DNA from: an uncultured bacterium
Lineage (GTDB): Bacteria > Patescibacteriota > Patescibacteriia > 2-12-FULL-60-25
Assembly: GCA_937949995.1 (NCBI GenBank)
Contig: CALFEO010000023.1
Coordinates: forward strand, 1 to 59,807
Reading direction: 5' to 3'
Length of the DNA stretch: 59,807 bases
Below, piece by piece: positions 6,948 to 15,912 of the stretch (position 1 is the stretch's first letter; each line of letters starts with the position of its first letter). Under the pieces are notes generated by a model, which was given only the letters and a program-made list of their open reading frames with translations, was not told where the DNA came from and ran no database searches. Made by a program: the position numbers and the translations under genes.

Positions 6948-9461
6948 ATGCCAACAACAGAAGCAATACAACATATAAACCGCGCAAGGCAAATTTTGGT
7001 GGGAGTTGTGCCAAACCCAACTTCGCAAATAGACCAGATAACCAATGCATTAATATATAAATTCATGGATGATATGGATCAATCAGCCATAAAAGCGGGT
7101 GGTAATCCATCTTTTTTTATCGGTGATTTAGAGAAATATGCTTGGTCTCGCTTAATGGATCCACGTTTAGGGAATCAAGAGCGCATGAATTTGTATGCCG
7201 AGGCACTAACGAAGTTCTCCGAAGCTAAACAATTACCGGAATTATTTCGTAATATTTTTAGATCAGCTTTTTTGCCATATCGCACTCCTGAAACTTTAGG
7301 CTTGTTTCTCAAAGAAATTAATTATTTTGATTACTCTCATCCTGAAGAATTGGGAAACGCATATGAATATTTGCTCTCAATCATGTCCAGTCAAGGTGAT
7401 GCAGGGCAATTTCGTACGCCACGCCATATAATAGATTTTATTGTTAAAGTAGTTGACCCAAGCAAGGACGATAAAATACTTGACCCTGCTTGCGGTACAG
7501 GGGGCTTTTTGGTTAGTTCATATAAACATATACTCGAACAGCATGATGGTGTAGATGAAAATGGTAAACCGAATAATGAAAAACCACTCACACCGGATGA
7601 TAAAAAGAAGATAATGAAGAATTTTGAGGGTTATGATATTGATCCGGGGATGGTTCGTATTGCGCAAGTAAACATGTATTTGCATCAATTTAAAAACCCT
7701 AAAATTTTTCAGTATGATTCATTGTCTAGTGAAGAAAGATGGGCGGATAAGTTTGATGTAGTTTTAGCTAACCCACCCTTCATGTCACCACAAGGGGGTA
7801 TTAGACCTCATAATAAGTTCAGTGTTCAATCAACACGAAGCGAAGTGTTGTTTGTTGATTACATTATGCATCATTTGCGCCCCAAAGGGCGTGCGGGCAT
7901 TATTGTCCCGGAGGGAGTTATCTTTCAGTCGGGTAATGTTTATAAAGAATTAAGAAAGAATTTAGTCGAGGATGGGCTTTATGCTGTAGTTTCTTTACCC
8001 TCTGGAGTTTTTCAACCTTACAGTGGTGTAAAAACCAGTATATTGTTTTTTGATAATGAAATCGCAAAAAATACCAAACAAATATTGTTTATTAAGGTTG
8101 AAAATGATGGCTTTACGCTCGGTGCGCAACGCAGGCCAAATGGTAATAGTGATCTAAATAACATTCTTATTGAATTAAACCATTACAGATCAGATATTCT
8201 TGGAAATTATAAACAAAAAAGCAGCCAAGTTATCGATTTTTTTAACAGAGAATTGAAGGTAGGGGATAAAAATTTCTTATCTGCATTTTATGAAAAATAC
8301 ACTTTAGTAAGTAAAGATTTTATAGCTGAAAATGGCGACTACAATCTTTCTGGTGACGGTTATCGCGTTGCTACTAATGATGCCAGCACAAAATGGCCAT
8401 TGATGGTATTTGAGGATATCGTTTTTACAAAAACCCCGCCTGCTAAAATTCCAAAAGAACATTACAAGCCTGTAGGAAGCTTTCCTATAATCGATCAATC
8501 TCAAGATGAGATCGCTGGATGGACAAATGATACGACTACTCTTGTAAAAATTGAGAAGCCCTTGGTAATTTTTGGTGACCATACTTGCGCCGTTAAATAT
8601 ACGGAAAGAGCCTTTGCTCAAGGTGCTGATGGAATAAAAATATTAACAACAAATGATCAATTAATACCGAAGTATCTTTACTATCTTTTGAAAACAAAAC
8701 CGGTTGAATCGGAAGGTTATCAGAGGCATTTTGCAAAATTAAAAAGATACAAAATCCCTCTCCCACCTCTCGAAATTCAAGAACAAATTGTGACGGAACT
8801 GGATGGTTACCAAAAAATTATTGATGGCGCAAAGCAGATTGTGGCTAACTGGAAACCGAAAATTGATATTGACCCGGAGTGGGAGAAGGTGAAGTTGAGA
8901 GAAATAACCGACAGGGTTACAAAAGGAACCACGCCGACTACAAATGGATTTCAATTTCAAGAAAGCGGCATCAATTTTGTAAAGATTGAAACAATTGATG
9001 AGGGCGGGTATTTTATCAAGAAAAAATTTGCTTATATAAATCAAGAGTGCAATAACTCACTAAAAAGATCTCAATTGAAAGAAAATGATATTTTGTTTTC
9101 AATTGCTGGCGCTCTTGGACGTGTCGCTTTGGTAGATTCGTCAATATTGCCAGCAAATACCAACCAAGCGCTTGCAATAATTTCACCAAAAAAAGAACTT
9201 GATTCAAAATATCTCGAACAAATTTTGAGATCGGATCTGATTCAGAGTCAAATTTTTGGTTTAAAAGTTGGGGTTGCTCAAAGTAATTTATCATTGGCTC
9301 AAGTTTCAGATTTTGAAATCCCACTCCCTCCACTCGCCATACAAAAACAAATCGTGGTAAAAATTGAAGCAGAACGCGCGCTTGTTGAATCGGCTAAGAA
9401 GTTGATTGGGATTTATGAGGGGAGGGTGAAAGGAGTGGTTGGGAAGTTGTGGGAGGGATAA
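6948..9461 (+). CDS. Fused type I methyltransferase-specificity protein (HsdM-HsdS)
   Basis: An 837-aa protein joining two subunits that are usually separate. Residues 1-440 are HsdM: an N-terminal helical domain, an SAM-binding motif I DPACGTGGF (179-187) and the N6-adenine catalytic motif NPPF (275-278). Residues about 450-837 are HsdS with two target-recognition domains. TRD1 ends at the conserved IPLPPLEIQEQIV helix. TRD2 starts near WEKVKLREITDRV and ends at IPLPPLAIQKQIV. Recognition should therefore be bipartite. The fusion is in frame with no internal stop, and the order M-S matches natural operon order. It lies 1 nt after hsdR. Confidence 0.93.
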   Translation: MPTTEAIQHINRARQILVGVVPNPTSQIDQITNALIYKFMDDMDQSAIKAGGNPSFFIGDLEKYAWSRLMDPRLGNQERMNLYAEALTKFSEAKQLPELFRNIFRSAFLPYRTPETLGLFLKEINYFDYSHPEELGNAYEYLLSIMSSQGDAGQFRTPRHIIDFIVKVVDPSKDDKILDPACGTGGFLVSSYKHILEQHDGVDENGKPNNEKPLTPDDKKKIMKNFEGYDIDPGMVRIAQVNMYLHQFKNPKIFQYDSLSSEERWADKFDVVLANPPFMSPQGGIRPHNKFSVQSTRSEVLFVDYIMHHLRPKGRAGIIVPEGVIFQSGNVYKELRKNLVEDGLYAVVSLPSGVFQPYSGVKTSILFFDNEIAKNTKQILFIKVENDGFTLGAQRRPNGNSDLNNILIELNHYRSDILGNYKQKSSQVIDFFNRELKVGDKNFLSAFYEKYTLVSKDFIAENGDYNLSGDGYRVATNDASTKWPLMVFEDIVFTKTPPAKIPKEHYKPVGSFPIIDQSQDEIAGWTNDTTTLVKIEKPLVIFGDHTCAVKYTERAFAQGADGIKILTTNDQLIPKYLYYLLKTKPVESEGYQRHFAKLKRYKIPLPPLEIQEQIVTELDGYQKIIDGAKQIVANWKPKIDIDPEWEKVKLREITDRVTKGTTPTTNGFQFQESGINFVKIETIDEGGYFIKKKFAYINQECNNSLKRSQLKENDILFSIAGALGRVALVDSSILPANTNQALAIISPKKELDSKYLEQILRSDLIQSQIFGLKVGVAQSNLSLAQVSDFEIPLPPLAIQKQIVVKIEAERALVESAKKLIGIYEGRVKGVVGKLWEG

Positions 9462-9471
9462 AGAATAAAAT

Positions 9472-11127
9472 ATGAATGAAAGAGAATTGTTGCAATATTT
9501 ATCTAAAAAATTTCCAAAAGAAGATGAATCAGTTGAATGGAAAGATTGGAAAACGTTGAAGCAAAATATTTCAGGTAGAAGCGGAGAGGATGCGATTTCT
9601 TATATATCCGCCATTTCGAACATGGAGGGTGGTTTTCTGGTTATTGGTGTTAGTGATGCTTTTAAAATAAAAGGAATTGAGGATATAGAAACATACACCG
9701 CTGAAAACGTTAAAGGTCGAATTTTAGGCCATTGTTTTAATTTACCTTCAGAGGGTTTTGATGTTATTGAGTATATTACCAACGATACTCATAAGCGGGT
9801 ATGGCTAATTAAAATACCGAGACACACACCAAGATGCCCTGTAATCGCACATGATACAGCTTGGCAGCGCTTAGGGGATTCGCTTGTTATTATGCGCCCG
9901 GAAAGAAAGGAAGCTATTATTAACGAATCCACATCTAGTTATGATTGGTCAGCTGAAATTTGTGAAGGGGTCTACACTGGAGATTTTGATTCTAATGCGA
10001 TTTTAGAATTAAAAGCAAGGTGGGCAGAGAAAAGTAAAAGAGAAGATTTCTTGACTTTTAATGATGAAAAAGTATTAAGAAATTTGAATTTAATTAATGA
10101 TGATGGCGTGACTAATGCTGCCCTTATTTTACTCGGAAAAACCAGTTCATTGATCAGACTACTGCCTTGCTCGGAAGTTATTTTTGAATGGAGACAGGAT
10201 GATACAAGGGTTGCACATGATTTTAGGGCTAATTGGCGGAATGCGTTTTTATTAATTTATGATGAAATATGGACAACCGTCGATGCTAGAAATTTACGCA
10301 TACCTTTTCAAGAAGGATTAATTCAGCGTGAAGTATTCGCGTTTCATGAAAAATCAATCAGAGAAGCTTTATTAAACGCAGTCGCTCATAGAGATTATAC
10401 TAAAATCGAACAATCAATATTTATTAAAGCCTCTCCGAATGCCTTTCATATAGAGAGTCCGGGAGGTTTGCCGTCTGGCGTTACTTTGGACAACATATTG
10501 ATTGCGCATGTTTGGCGAAATCGTCTATTAATGGAGGTCATGGAAAAAATAGGCTTAGTAGAAAGATCGGGCCAGGGTATGGACGACATCTTTAGTTATA
10601 CAATTGCAGACGGTAAAGGCTTGCCGGATCTCACCAAATCTGATGAAAATACTGTTAGACTTACTATTCCTGCTTCAATAAGTGATCCGGGTTTCGTTAG
10701 ATTTTTAGAACAGATCGTTAATGAAAAACAGGTTAATTTATCTTTAGAAAATTTATTTGATTTAGAGCGTATAAGAACAGGCAATAAACCACAAAATCAA
10801 AATCAAATAGAAAATTGGCTTCAACTTGGTATTATCGAGAAAGTCGGAAAAACTAGCGGTATGCGTTATATTCTTTCCCATCGTTATTATAAGCAAGAAA
10901 AACGCTTAGGCGAGCATACTCGACTGACGGGTTTGTCGAGGGATGCAAAGAAAGCGTTGATAATCGATCATATAAAACGTAACGGTAAGGGTAGCATGGA
11001 TGAATTTATTGAGGCTTTTTTAGATATTAAAAGAACGGATATTACCAACTTACTACAAGAATTACGTCGTGAGCACAAGATAAAACATTTGGGGTCAACC
11101 AGGGGTGGTTATTGGGTTTTGTCATAG
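9472..11127 (+). CDS. AlbA_2 (Schlafen-like) and GHKL-ATPase domain protein
   Basis: A 551-aa protein of the family often annotated as RecG-like transcriptional regulator. The N-terminal AlbA_2 domain (about residues 15-150) includes VEWKDW, AISNMEGGFLVIGV and later PRHTPRCPVIAHDTAWQR. A HATPase_c_4 domain follows (about 260-400) with REALLNAVAHRDY and ESPGGLPSGV. The C-terminus holds winged-helix segments (about 420-551). It starts 10 nt after the HsdM-S gene and is probably cotranscribed. Such proteins are frequent passengers of type I restriction loci, where an accessory or silencing role has been suggested. Its biochemical function here is unknown. Confidence 0.82.
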   Translation: MNERELLQYLSKKFPKEDESVEWKDWKTLKQNISGRSGEDAISYISAISNMEGGFLVIGVSDAFKIKGIEDIETYTAENVKGRILGHCFNLPSEGFDVIEYITNDTHKRVWLIKIPRHTPRCPVIAHDTAWQRLGDSLVIMRPERKEAIINESTSSYDWSAEICEGVYTGDFDSNAILELKARWAEKSKREDFLTFNDEKVLRNLNLINDDGVTNAALILLGKTSSLIRLLPCSEVIFEWRQDDTRVAHDFRANWRNAFLLIYDEIWTTVDARNLRIPFQEGLIQREVFAFHEKSIREALLNAVAHRDYTKIEQSIFIKASPNAFHIESPGGLPSGVTLDNILIAHVWRNRLLMEVMEKIGLVERSGQGMDDIFSYTIADGKGLPDLTKSDENTVRLTIPASISDPGFVRFLEQIVNEKQVNLSLENLFDLERIRTGNKPQNQNQIENWLQLGIIEKVGKTSGMRYILSHRYYKQEKRLGEHTRLTGLSRDAKKALIIDHIKRNGKGSMDEFIEAFLDIKRTDITNLLQELRREHKIKHLGSTRGGYWVLS

Positions 11128-11253
11128 TGTAGTTATGTGAAATATTCACATAATTGTGTGGAAAACTTAGGTTAAGTGCTGTGTTTTATGGTCTTTTTGA
11201 TGATTCTAATTATGTCAAAAATTATGTTAAAAAACGGATTTTATTTTTTTATT

Positions 11254-11396
11254 ATGAACAAATTCAAACAATCAGCCATCGAGGTATGGAAGAAGGCAAA
11301 TAAGCCGCTTCATTACACAGAAATAACTAGACTCGCACTAGAGTCGGGTATTTTAGAAACATAAGGGGCTGATATTGAATTTAGACTAGGTCGTTA
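11254..11396 (+). pseudogene. Broken HARE-HTH-like gene remnant
   Basis: From ATG 11254 a 36-aa reading frame runs IEVWKKANKPLHYTEITRL to ALESGILET and stops. This is the typical first half of a HARE-HTH/restriction-associated winged helix. After the stop, another frame continues with GADIEFRLGR and a stop (to 11396). It is too short to be functional and probably represents a deleted island gene. Confidence 0.5.
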
Positions 11397-11402
11397 AATT
11401 TT

Positions 11403-11963
11403 TTAGACTTTAAAATGTTTGAGAATTTCAAAAAAGAGATTGATTCCGAAGGATATATAAATACCACTAAACAAAGAGAATATTAGTAGAATGAAGAATG
11501 AAAAGCCTCTTAAAATTTTATGGAAAGTAGTCTTTTTTGTGTAATTGATTCCATATAATTCACTCAATGGGTATATTTTTCTGACGATTGGAATAATGTT
11601 CCCCAATGATAAAAATAGTACGAGTAATGTAATTGGTACAAAGAGGATAACATTTGAAATTAAGCGATATTCATATATACAATATGCAATAATGCCCGCC
11701 GTTGCCCAAAGTAAAACATATTGAAACAAGAATAACCTCACAGATTGCTCTTTGGGTAACTTGTAACAAAGTTCCAAACAAACCAAAATCACCCCGACTA
11801 GGAACACAAGGGTTAATAAGTAACGGAATAAATTGCTTGATAGTCCATCTGATAAGACGACCAGAGCTGAAAATACAGCCAAAGCCGAAAGCAGTTGTCC
11901 GTTATCCGAGATATAGGCACTCAAGGTTACGCCTTTGCCTGGATCTGCTAGTGTGGAACTCAT
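11403..11963 (-). CDS. Small integral membrane protein, unknown function
   Basis: An AT-rich gene for a protein of about 186 aa with four to five hydrophobic segments (ALAVFSALVVLSDG, YLLTLVFLVGVILVCL, FLFQYVLLWATAGIIAYCIY, NVILFVPITLLVLFLSL, FSFFILLIFSLFSGIYI). No motif is recognised. I prefer the ATG at 11963-11961 over the one at 11975, because a TATACT -10 box (11976-11981 on this strand) ends 12 nt upstream of it. It is the last gene of the island before rmlA, and opposite in strand to the R-M genes. It could be a membrane effector of the island, but nothing in the sequence shows that. Confidence 0.65.
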   Translation of the reverse strand: MSSTLADPGKGVTLSAYISDNGQLLSALAVFSALVVLSDGLSSNLFRYLLTLVFLVGVILVCLELCYKLPKEQSVRLFLFQYVLLWATAGIIAYCIYEYRLISNVILFVPITLLVLFLSLGNIIPIVRKIYPLSELYGINYTKKTTFHKILRGFSFFILLIFSLFSGIYISFGINLFFEILKHFKV

Positions 11964-12081
11964 GAAAGATACCATAGTATACAGTAATAGAAGTGTCCAT
12001 TTTTCTAATTTGTTTCGTTATTTGGCAGTTTAGTATTGTCTATTTGCCATTCTCCACCCATTATTGTAATCTCAACTCATT

Positions 12082-12876
12082 ATGAAAGGAATCATCCTAG
12101 CCGGCGGAGCCGGGACTCGGCTTTTGCCTTTGACCTCGGTTTTAACCAAACAGCTCTTGCCGGTTTACGATCGGCCTATGGTTTTTTATCCGCTCAACAC
12201 TTTGGTTAAAGCCGGTATCAAGGATATTCTTATCATCGTGTCTCCCGATTCGGCCGGGCGTTTTTTGAATCTGTTGGGCTCCATGCTTAGGCCTCACGGC
12301 ATCAACATCTCTTTTATTGTACAGCGCGAACCTCGGGGTTTGGCCGAAGCGTTTATCTTGGGTGAAGATTTTATGGATGACGAACCGGTAGCCATGATTT
12401 TGGGCGATAATATTTTCGAGGATGATTTTACGGATGCTGTAGCGTCATTTAAAAACGGTGGTCGTATATTTGCCCGCCAAGTTCCGGATCCGCACAGATT
12501 TGGAGTGGTGGAGTTTGATGAAGCGACCGGTAAAGTCGTCTCCATCGAGGAAAAACCGCAAAATCCCAAAAGCGATTATGCCATCCCGGGCATGTACATA
12601 TACGACAATCGAGTCTGCAATTTGGCCAAATACATAAAACCATCAGCGCGCGGTGAGTTGGAGATTGTGGATCTGCATCGGGCTTATTTGGAGATGGGGG
12701 AGCTGGATGTAATCAAACTTGAAAAGCCGTTCTTCGACGCGGGTACGGTTGATGCATTGCTCGAAGTCTCAAACTACGTACAACAAAAAAACTTCGCCAA
12801 TCTGTTTGATTACCGGATTAATCAGGCTATTGCCGATTACAATGCCGAATGCAAACGTTTGGCGGCATTAAAATAA
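12082..12876 (+). CDS. rmlA: Glucose-1-phosphate thymidylyltransferase RmlA
   Basis: Makes dTDP-glucose from dTTP and glucose-1-phosphate, the first step of the dTDP-rhamnose pathway. The 264-aa nucleotidyltransferase begins MKGIILAGGAGTRLLPLT (pyrophosphorylase loop), followed by the conserved lysine in TKQLLPVYDRPM. It has the metal/sugar-binding MILGDNIFEDDF near 111-122 and EEKPQNPKS near 156. It is shorter than bacterial RmlA enzymes (about 290 aa), lacking part of the C-terminal regulatory helix bundle. Its last 40 bases overlap the convergent PEGA gene. rmlB lies 10.9 kb upstream beyond the defence island. Confidence 0.95.
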   Translation: MKGIILAGGAGTRLLPLTSVLTKQLLPVYDRPMVFYPLNTLVKAGIKDILIIVSPDSAGRFLNLLGSMLRPHGINISFIVQREPRGLAEAFILGEDFMDDEPVAMILGDNIFEDDFTDAVASFKNGGRIFARQVPDPHRFGVVEFDEATGKVVSIEEKPQNPKSDYAIPGMYIYDNRVCNLAKYIKPSARGELEIVDLHRAYLEMGELDVIKLEKPFFDAGTVDALLEVSNYVQQKNFANLFDYRINQAIADYNAECKRLAALK

Positions 12877-14207
12877 TCGTTCGTTGATCCCAACGGTACG
12901 ATTGGTTCTGGCTTGGTCAGTGGAAGTTTCCAGAAGCCTTCCATTCCCGATTTCTTGCCGGCAATATAAATACCGTCTTCCGCAAACACGGCGTCATAAA
13001 TCAAGTCAAAGGATGCCAGTGTTGTTTGCATTCTGCCGTCGCGGTTATCCAAATTTAACATTCTTATCTCATTTTGAGTTGCGTAAAAAATATCAAATCC
13101 CTGCGGATGCCAGCCGGCTCCCGTGATAACCTCGCTTTGTCTGTAAAGCAACTCAGGTTCTTTTTCCGGTTCCCAAATATACAACTCGTTGCTTTGAGTT
13201 AATAGATATACCGTCTGTTTGTTTAAGGTTAAAGGATATACTTTATCCGCTTTTGCTTGGGTTGAGGTAAAGGGATAGGCTGATATGGATAATTTCAGCC
13301 ATTCGTTGCCATCGTTTAACAGTATTTCATTTTTATCCAGAGCATAAAACCGCCAATTTCCGCGAGGAAGTATTAATCCTTCCTCGGCATTTTTAGCGGT
13401 CACTAAAATCAAGTTGTCTTCGGCCGGCATTTTTTTGATCGCATAATCACCATATTCATCAACCGTATACTGTGCGCCGTTCGATTTGGCTAAAGAGCCG
13501 TTTTTATTGAGTGATATTTTGAAATTATTATCCATACCCACCAGCTCGCTTTTTTCAAAATGATAACTGCCTTCGGGTAATGCTGTGAATTGCAAAGGAG
13601 AAAGCGTCATAAGCCAGGTCATCATTGTGTCCGAAGCGTAGCCTCTGACAATGGCCGCCGTTGCATCCTGATTCCATGATGCTGACAGCGGTTTTATATC
13701 GGAATTGATTCGCAGAGTTTTTGTTGTTGCGCCTTTTTCATAAACAAAAATCTCCTGCTCGTTTTCGGTTCGGCGTTTAAATCCGGCGATTACTTTATTA
13801 TCCGGAGAAGAGAAAAGTTTTGTGATTTGAGAGTCTTCGATTTTTTCCGGCTCCATAACGGGCCATAAAATAATTTTATTGGCGAAAGTCACCATTTCCG
13901 GCAAAACGGACAAAGTTTTTTTCCAGGGATGATAGCCTTCTTTTTCCAGTTGAATCAAATAAGTTCCGGGTGCCGTATTTTGCAAAGTTGCCGGCGTTTT
14001 GGCTTCGGATTTTTGCCGGTTAAGATAAATATCCGCTCCGGTCGGTTTGGTATCCACAATCACCGTGCCATTGCGCTCCACGACTCCTTTTTTTGGATTC
14101 CAGCGATATCCCGCCGTGTAAAAGACCAATATCGGGGCAAAAATCAAAAAGATAATTGCAAACAACCACGGCAACAGCCTGCGGTGAAACGGAATTTTCT
14201 TAGGCAT
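12837..14207 (-). CDS. PEGA-domain membrane-anchored protein
   Basis: A 456-aa protein with one N-terminal membrane segment (about residues 11-31) and a PEGA domain (about 45-115; VIVDTKPTGADIYLN, TPATLQNTAPGTYLIQLEKEGYHPW). A long extracytoplasmic region follows with repeated beta-strand patterns suggestive of a propeller (for example LTQSNELYIWEPEKE). PEGA proteins are commonly surface-associated; the precise role is unknown. The 3' end overlaps rmlA by 40 nt in convergent orientation. Confidence 0.8.
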   Translation of the reverse strand: MPKKIPFHRRLLPWLFAIIFLIFAPILVFYTAGYRWNPKKGVVERNGTVIVDTKPTGADIYLNRQKSEAKTPATLQNTAPGTYLIQLEKEGYHPWKKTLSVLPEMVTFANKIILWPVMEPEKIEDSQITKLFSSPDNKVIAGFKRRTENEQEIFVYEKGATTKTLRINSDIKPLSASWNQDATAAIVRGYASDTMMTWLMTLSPLQFTALPEGSYHFEKSELVGMDNNFKISLNKNGSLAKSNGAQYTVDEYGDYAIKKMPAEDNLILVTAKNAEEGLILPRGNWRFYALDKNEILLNDGNEWLKLSISAYPFTSTQAKADKVYPLTLNKQTVYLLTQSNELYIWEPEKEPELLYRQSEVITGAGWHPQGFDIFYATQNEIRMLNLDNRDGRMQTTLASFDLIYDAVFAEDGIYIAGKKSGMEGFWKLPLTKPEPIVPLGSTNDYFNAAKRLHSAL

Positions 14208-14550
14208 AATCTCTACTGAATTTACAGTAAAAATCAGAAAAAATCAAATAAGCAACATGGTGACGTTTATAACCCCGTTATCAGGTCATCCGACCTGACA
14301 GGTGTAATGGGACAGTTCGTTTGTAACGATTTAAGATCAAAGTTCATCAAGTCTAAGTTTATCTCACCAAGTAACAAGTTCATCAAGTCTAAAGTTCATA
14401 AAGAGAGGCTTAAGTAACTCTTGAAGAACTTTAGACTTTCAACTTGACCTGTCCCGCGAAGCCCCGTGACCCTCGTAGCTTTAGCGAAGTGGGTTGGCGT
14501 AGTGGGATGAACTCTTGATGAACTTGTTACTTTAATCTTGATGAACTCGA
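14208..14550. repeat. AGTTCATCAAG palindromic repeat with nested insertion
   Basis: A long imperfect palindrome made of AAGTAACAAGTTCATCAAG and its complement (about 14335-14550). One arm is interrupted by a second palindrome beginning CCTGTCCCGCGAAGC and ending AGTGGGAT (about 14448-14510). No gene is seen between 14208 and 14335 either. Confidence 0.8.
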
Positions 14551-14577
14551 CTAAAAAAAACGGCATACACCGTTTTG
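14551..14577 (-). terminator. Intrinsic terminator of the NYN gene
   Basis: On the minus strand AAAACGG-TGTATG-CCGTTTT is followed by a run of T (plus strand 14551-14576), about 80 bases beyond the stop of the NYN-domain gene. Confidence 0.75.
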
Positions 14578-14587
14578 AGTCTTATCA

Positions 14588-14648
14588 ATTGCTGGCAGCG
14601 AGCAGCTGGAAGCTGGCAGCTAGAAGCTGGAAGTTGTTAGCCGGAGGC
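14588..14648. repeat. Heptamer (AGCTNGN) array
   Basis: Degenerate 7-nt repeats of the form (A/G)GCTGGA/(A/G)GCTAGA between the terminator and the 3' end of the NYN gene. It is one of about ten such arrays in the window. Confidence 0.7.
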
Positions 14649-14653
14649 TTAAG

Positions 14654-15805
14654 TTATCCGAATCCCGTCTCCAAAATCGCTTGTACCGCCGGATGGGTAA
14701 AGTTGAGATAAAATAGCTTGGTTGAAATTGCGCCGTCATAAACATATTTCAATACATTATTCCGGATAAAGATATTGAGCATTTCGGTTAGGCACAGCTC
14801 CAAGGCTTTTGATTGCGCGATCGGGAATGTCGGCTCATAGGCTTCGATCGAAGCCGGATGAACTCTGTCTTCCGGAACCATAACCACCGGCAGCTCGGCC
14901 ATGATTTTTTCTTCGCGCCACAATTTATGAATGGCCAGTTTTAGTTTACCGAACGACAATCTGCGTGCCGAGGGTGAAACATCCGGAGGTATCAGTTTCA
15001 ATTCGTGCGACAAATGGTTAAACAGTCTTTGCATGTCGCTGAATTGATTTTCCAAATATTTGGGGTAGATTCCGTTTCCGTTGAACCATCTTTCAATTTT
15101 TTGCCTGCGTTGTTCAACATCTTCCGCATCAAGCCACCATTGCCTCTTATCCAAAGCCCTGGCCGAATAACATCCCGTATAATCCAAAACATTGGCCGTG
15201 TCATCCGCGGAGCCTTGCAGGTTTTGCGATATGTAACCGTCACCGGCTTTCAGCAGAGTTGTCTTTTTGGATTTTCCCCAAGACGATTGACGCATGTCGC
15301 TGGCATAATCAACGTCATGCGATGCCAATATGATGTGCGTCATATTGGGATAACCCGATAGATGCCTGATTTCATCGCGGACTCCGATGTCCGTCATGTC
15401 TTTATAGTGAAACATTATTTCGGAATTTTCCGTGTTCAGCAAATCTTCGGAACTCGGACTGTCGCCGGTTTGATCATTTGAACGGATTCTGCGTGCAGGG
15501 ACGTGAATGATTTGAAAACCATATTCGGCCCAGAGCCATGCGGTTGCAATGAATGGCCGGTTCAAAATCGGATCCGGAGCCTGCAGGTTGCAAACCGCTA
15601 CGGCGCGTTCCAAATTGGTTACGCGGTGCGCAAGGTTCAAGTACCAGCGCGGATCGATACGCGGAAAACCGAGCTTTTTAAATTGCCAAACAACATTCTG
15701 CTGATCCACCACCAAAGCGCCTTTGTTTTCGCGGTTCACCAACTGCAAACCCGTTACCGGCGTTGTTTTTGATTGAGGCGCCGGAACATATATCGAACTC
15801 TTCAT
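14654..15805 (-). CDS. NYN/PIN-like domain protein
   Basis: A 383-aa protein with an N-terminal NYN (LabA/DUF88-type) nuclease-like fold. LVVDQQNVVW holds an early Asp (D34) and Asn (N37), and HIILASHDVDYASDM at about residues 158-172 holds the second acidic cluster, as in NYN RNases. The C-terminal half is long, helical and unrecognised. ATG 15805 is preceded by an AAAGGA ribosome site about 7 nt upstream, so the TTG six codons earlier is not needed. It is probably a ribonuclease, but the third acidic residue could not be assigned with confidence. It is divergent from the protease gene on the other side. Confidence 0.65.
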   Translation of the reverse strand: MKSSIYVPAPQSKTTPVTGLQLVNRENKGALVVDQQNVVWQFKKLGFPRIDPRWYLNLAHRVTNLERAVAVCNLQAPDPILNRPFIATAWLWAEYGFQIIHVPARRIRSNDQTGDSPSSEDLLNTENSEIMFHYKDMTDIGVRDEIRHLSGYPNMTHIILASHDVDYASDMRQSSWGKSKKTTLLKAGDGYISQNLQGSADDTANVLDYTGCYSARALDKRQWWLDAEDVEQRRQKIERWFNGNGIYPKYLENQFSDMQRLFNHLSHELKLIPPDVSPSARRLSFGKLKLAIHKLWREEKIMAELPVVMVPEDRVHPASIEAYEPTFPIAQSKALELCLTEMLNIFIRNNVLKYVYDGAISTKLFYLNFTHPAVQAILETGFG

Positions 15806-15876
15806 GTTTATATCCTTTTGCAATTTTAAAGGCCGTTTTTTTGTTTGTTTAGTTGTTTTTTAGACTATTATCAATA

Positions 15877-15905
15877 TTGACTCTTGTCAAGGGAGCAAGT
15901 ACAAT
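15877..15905 (+). promoter_or_regulatory. Promoter of the C-terminal processing protease gene
   Basis: TTGACT (15877-15882), 17-bp spacer, TACAAT (15900-15905). The -10 box ends 7 nt before the ATG at 15913, implying a leaderless mRNA. Confidence 0.75.
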
Positions 15906-15912
15906 ATATTTC

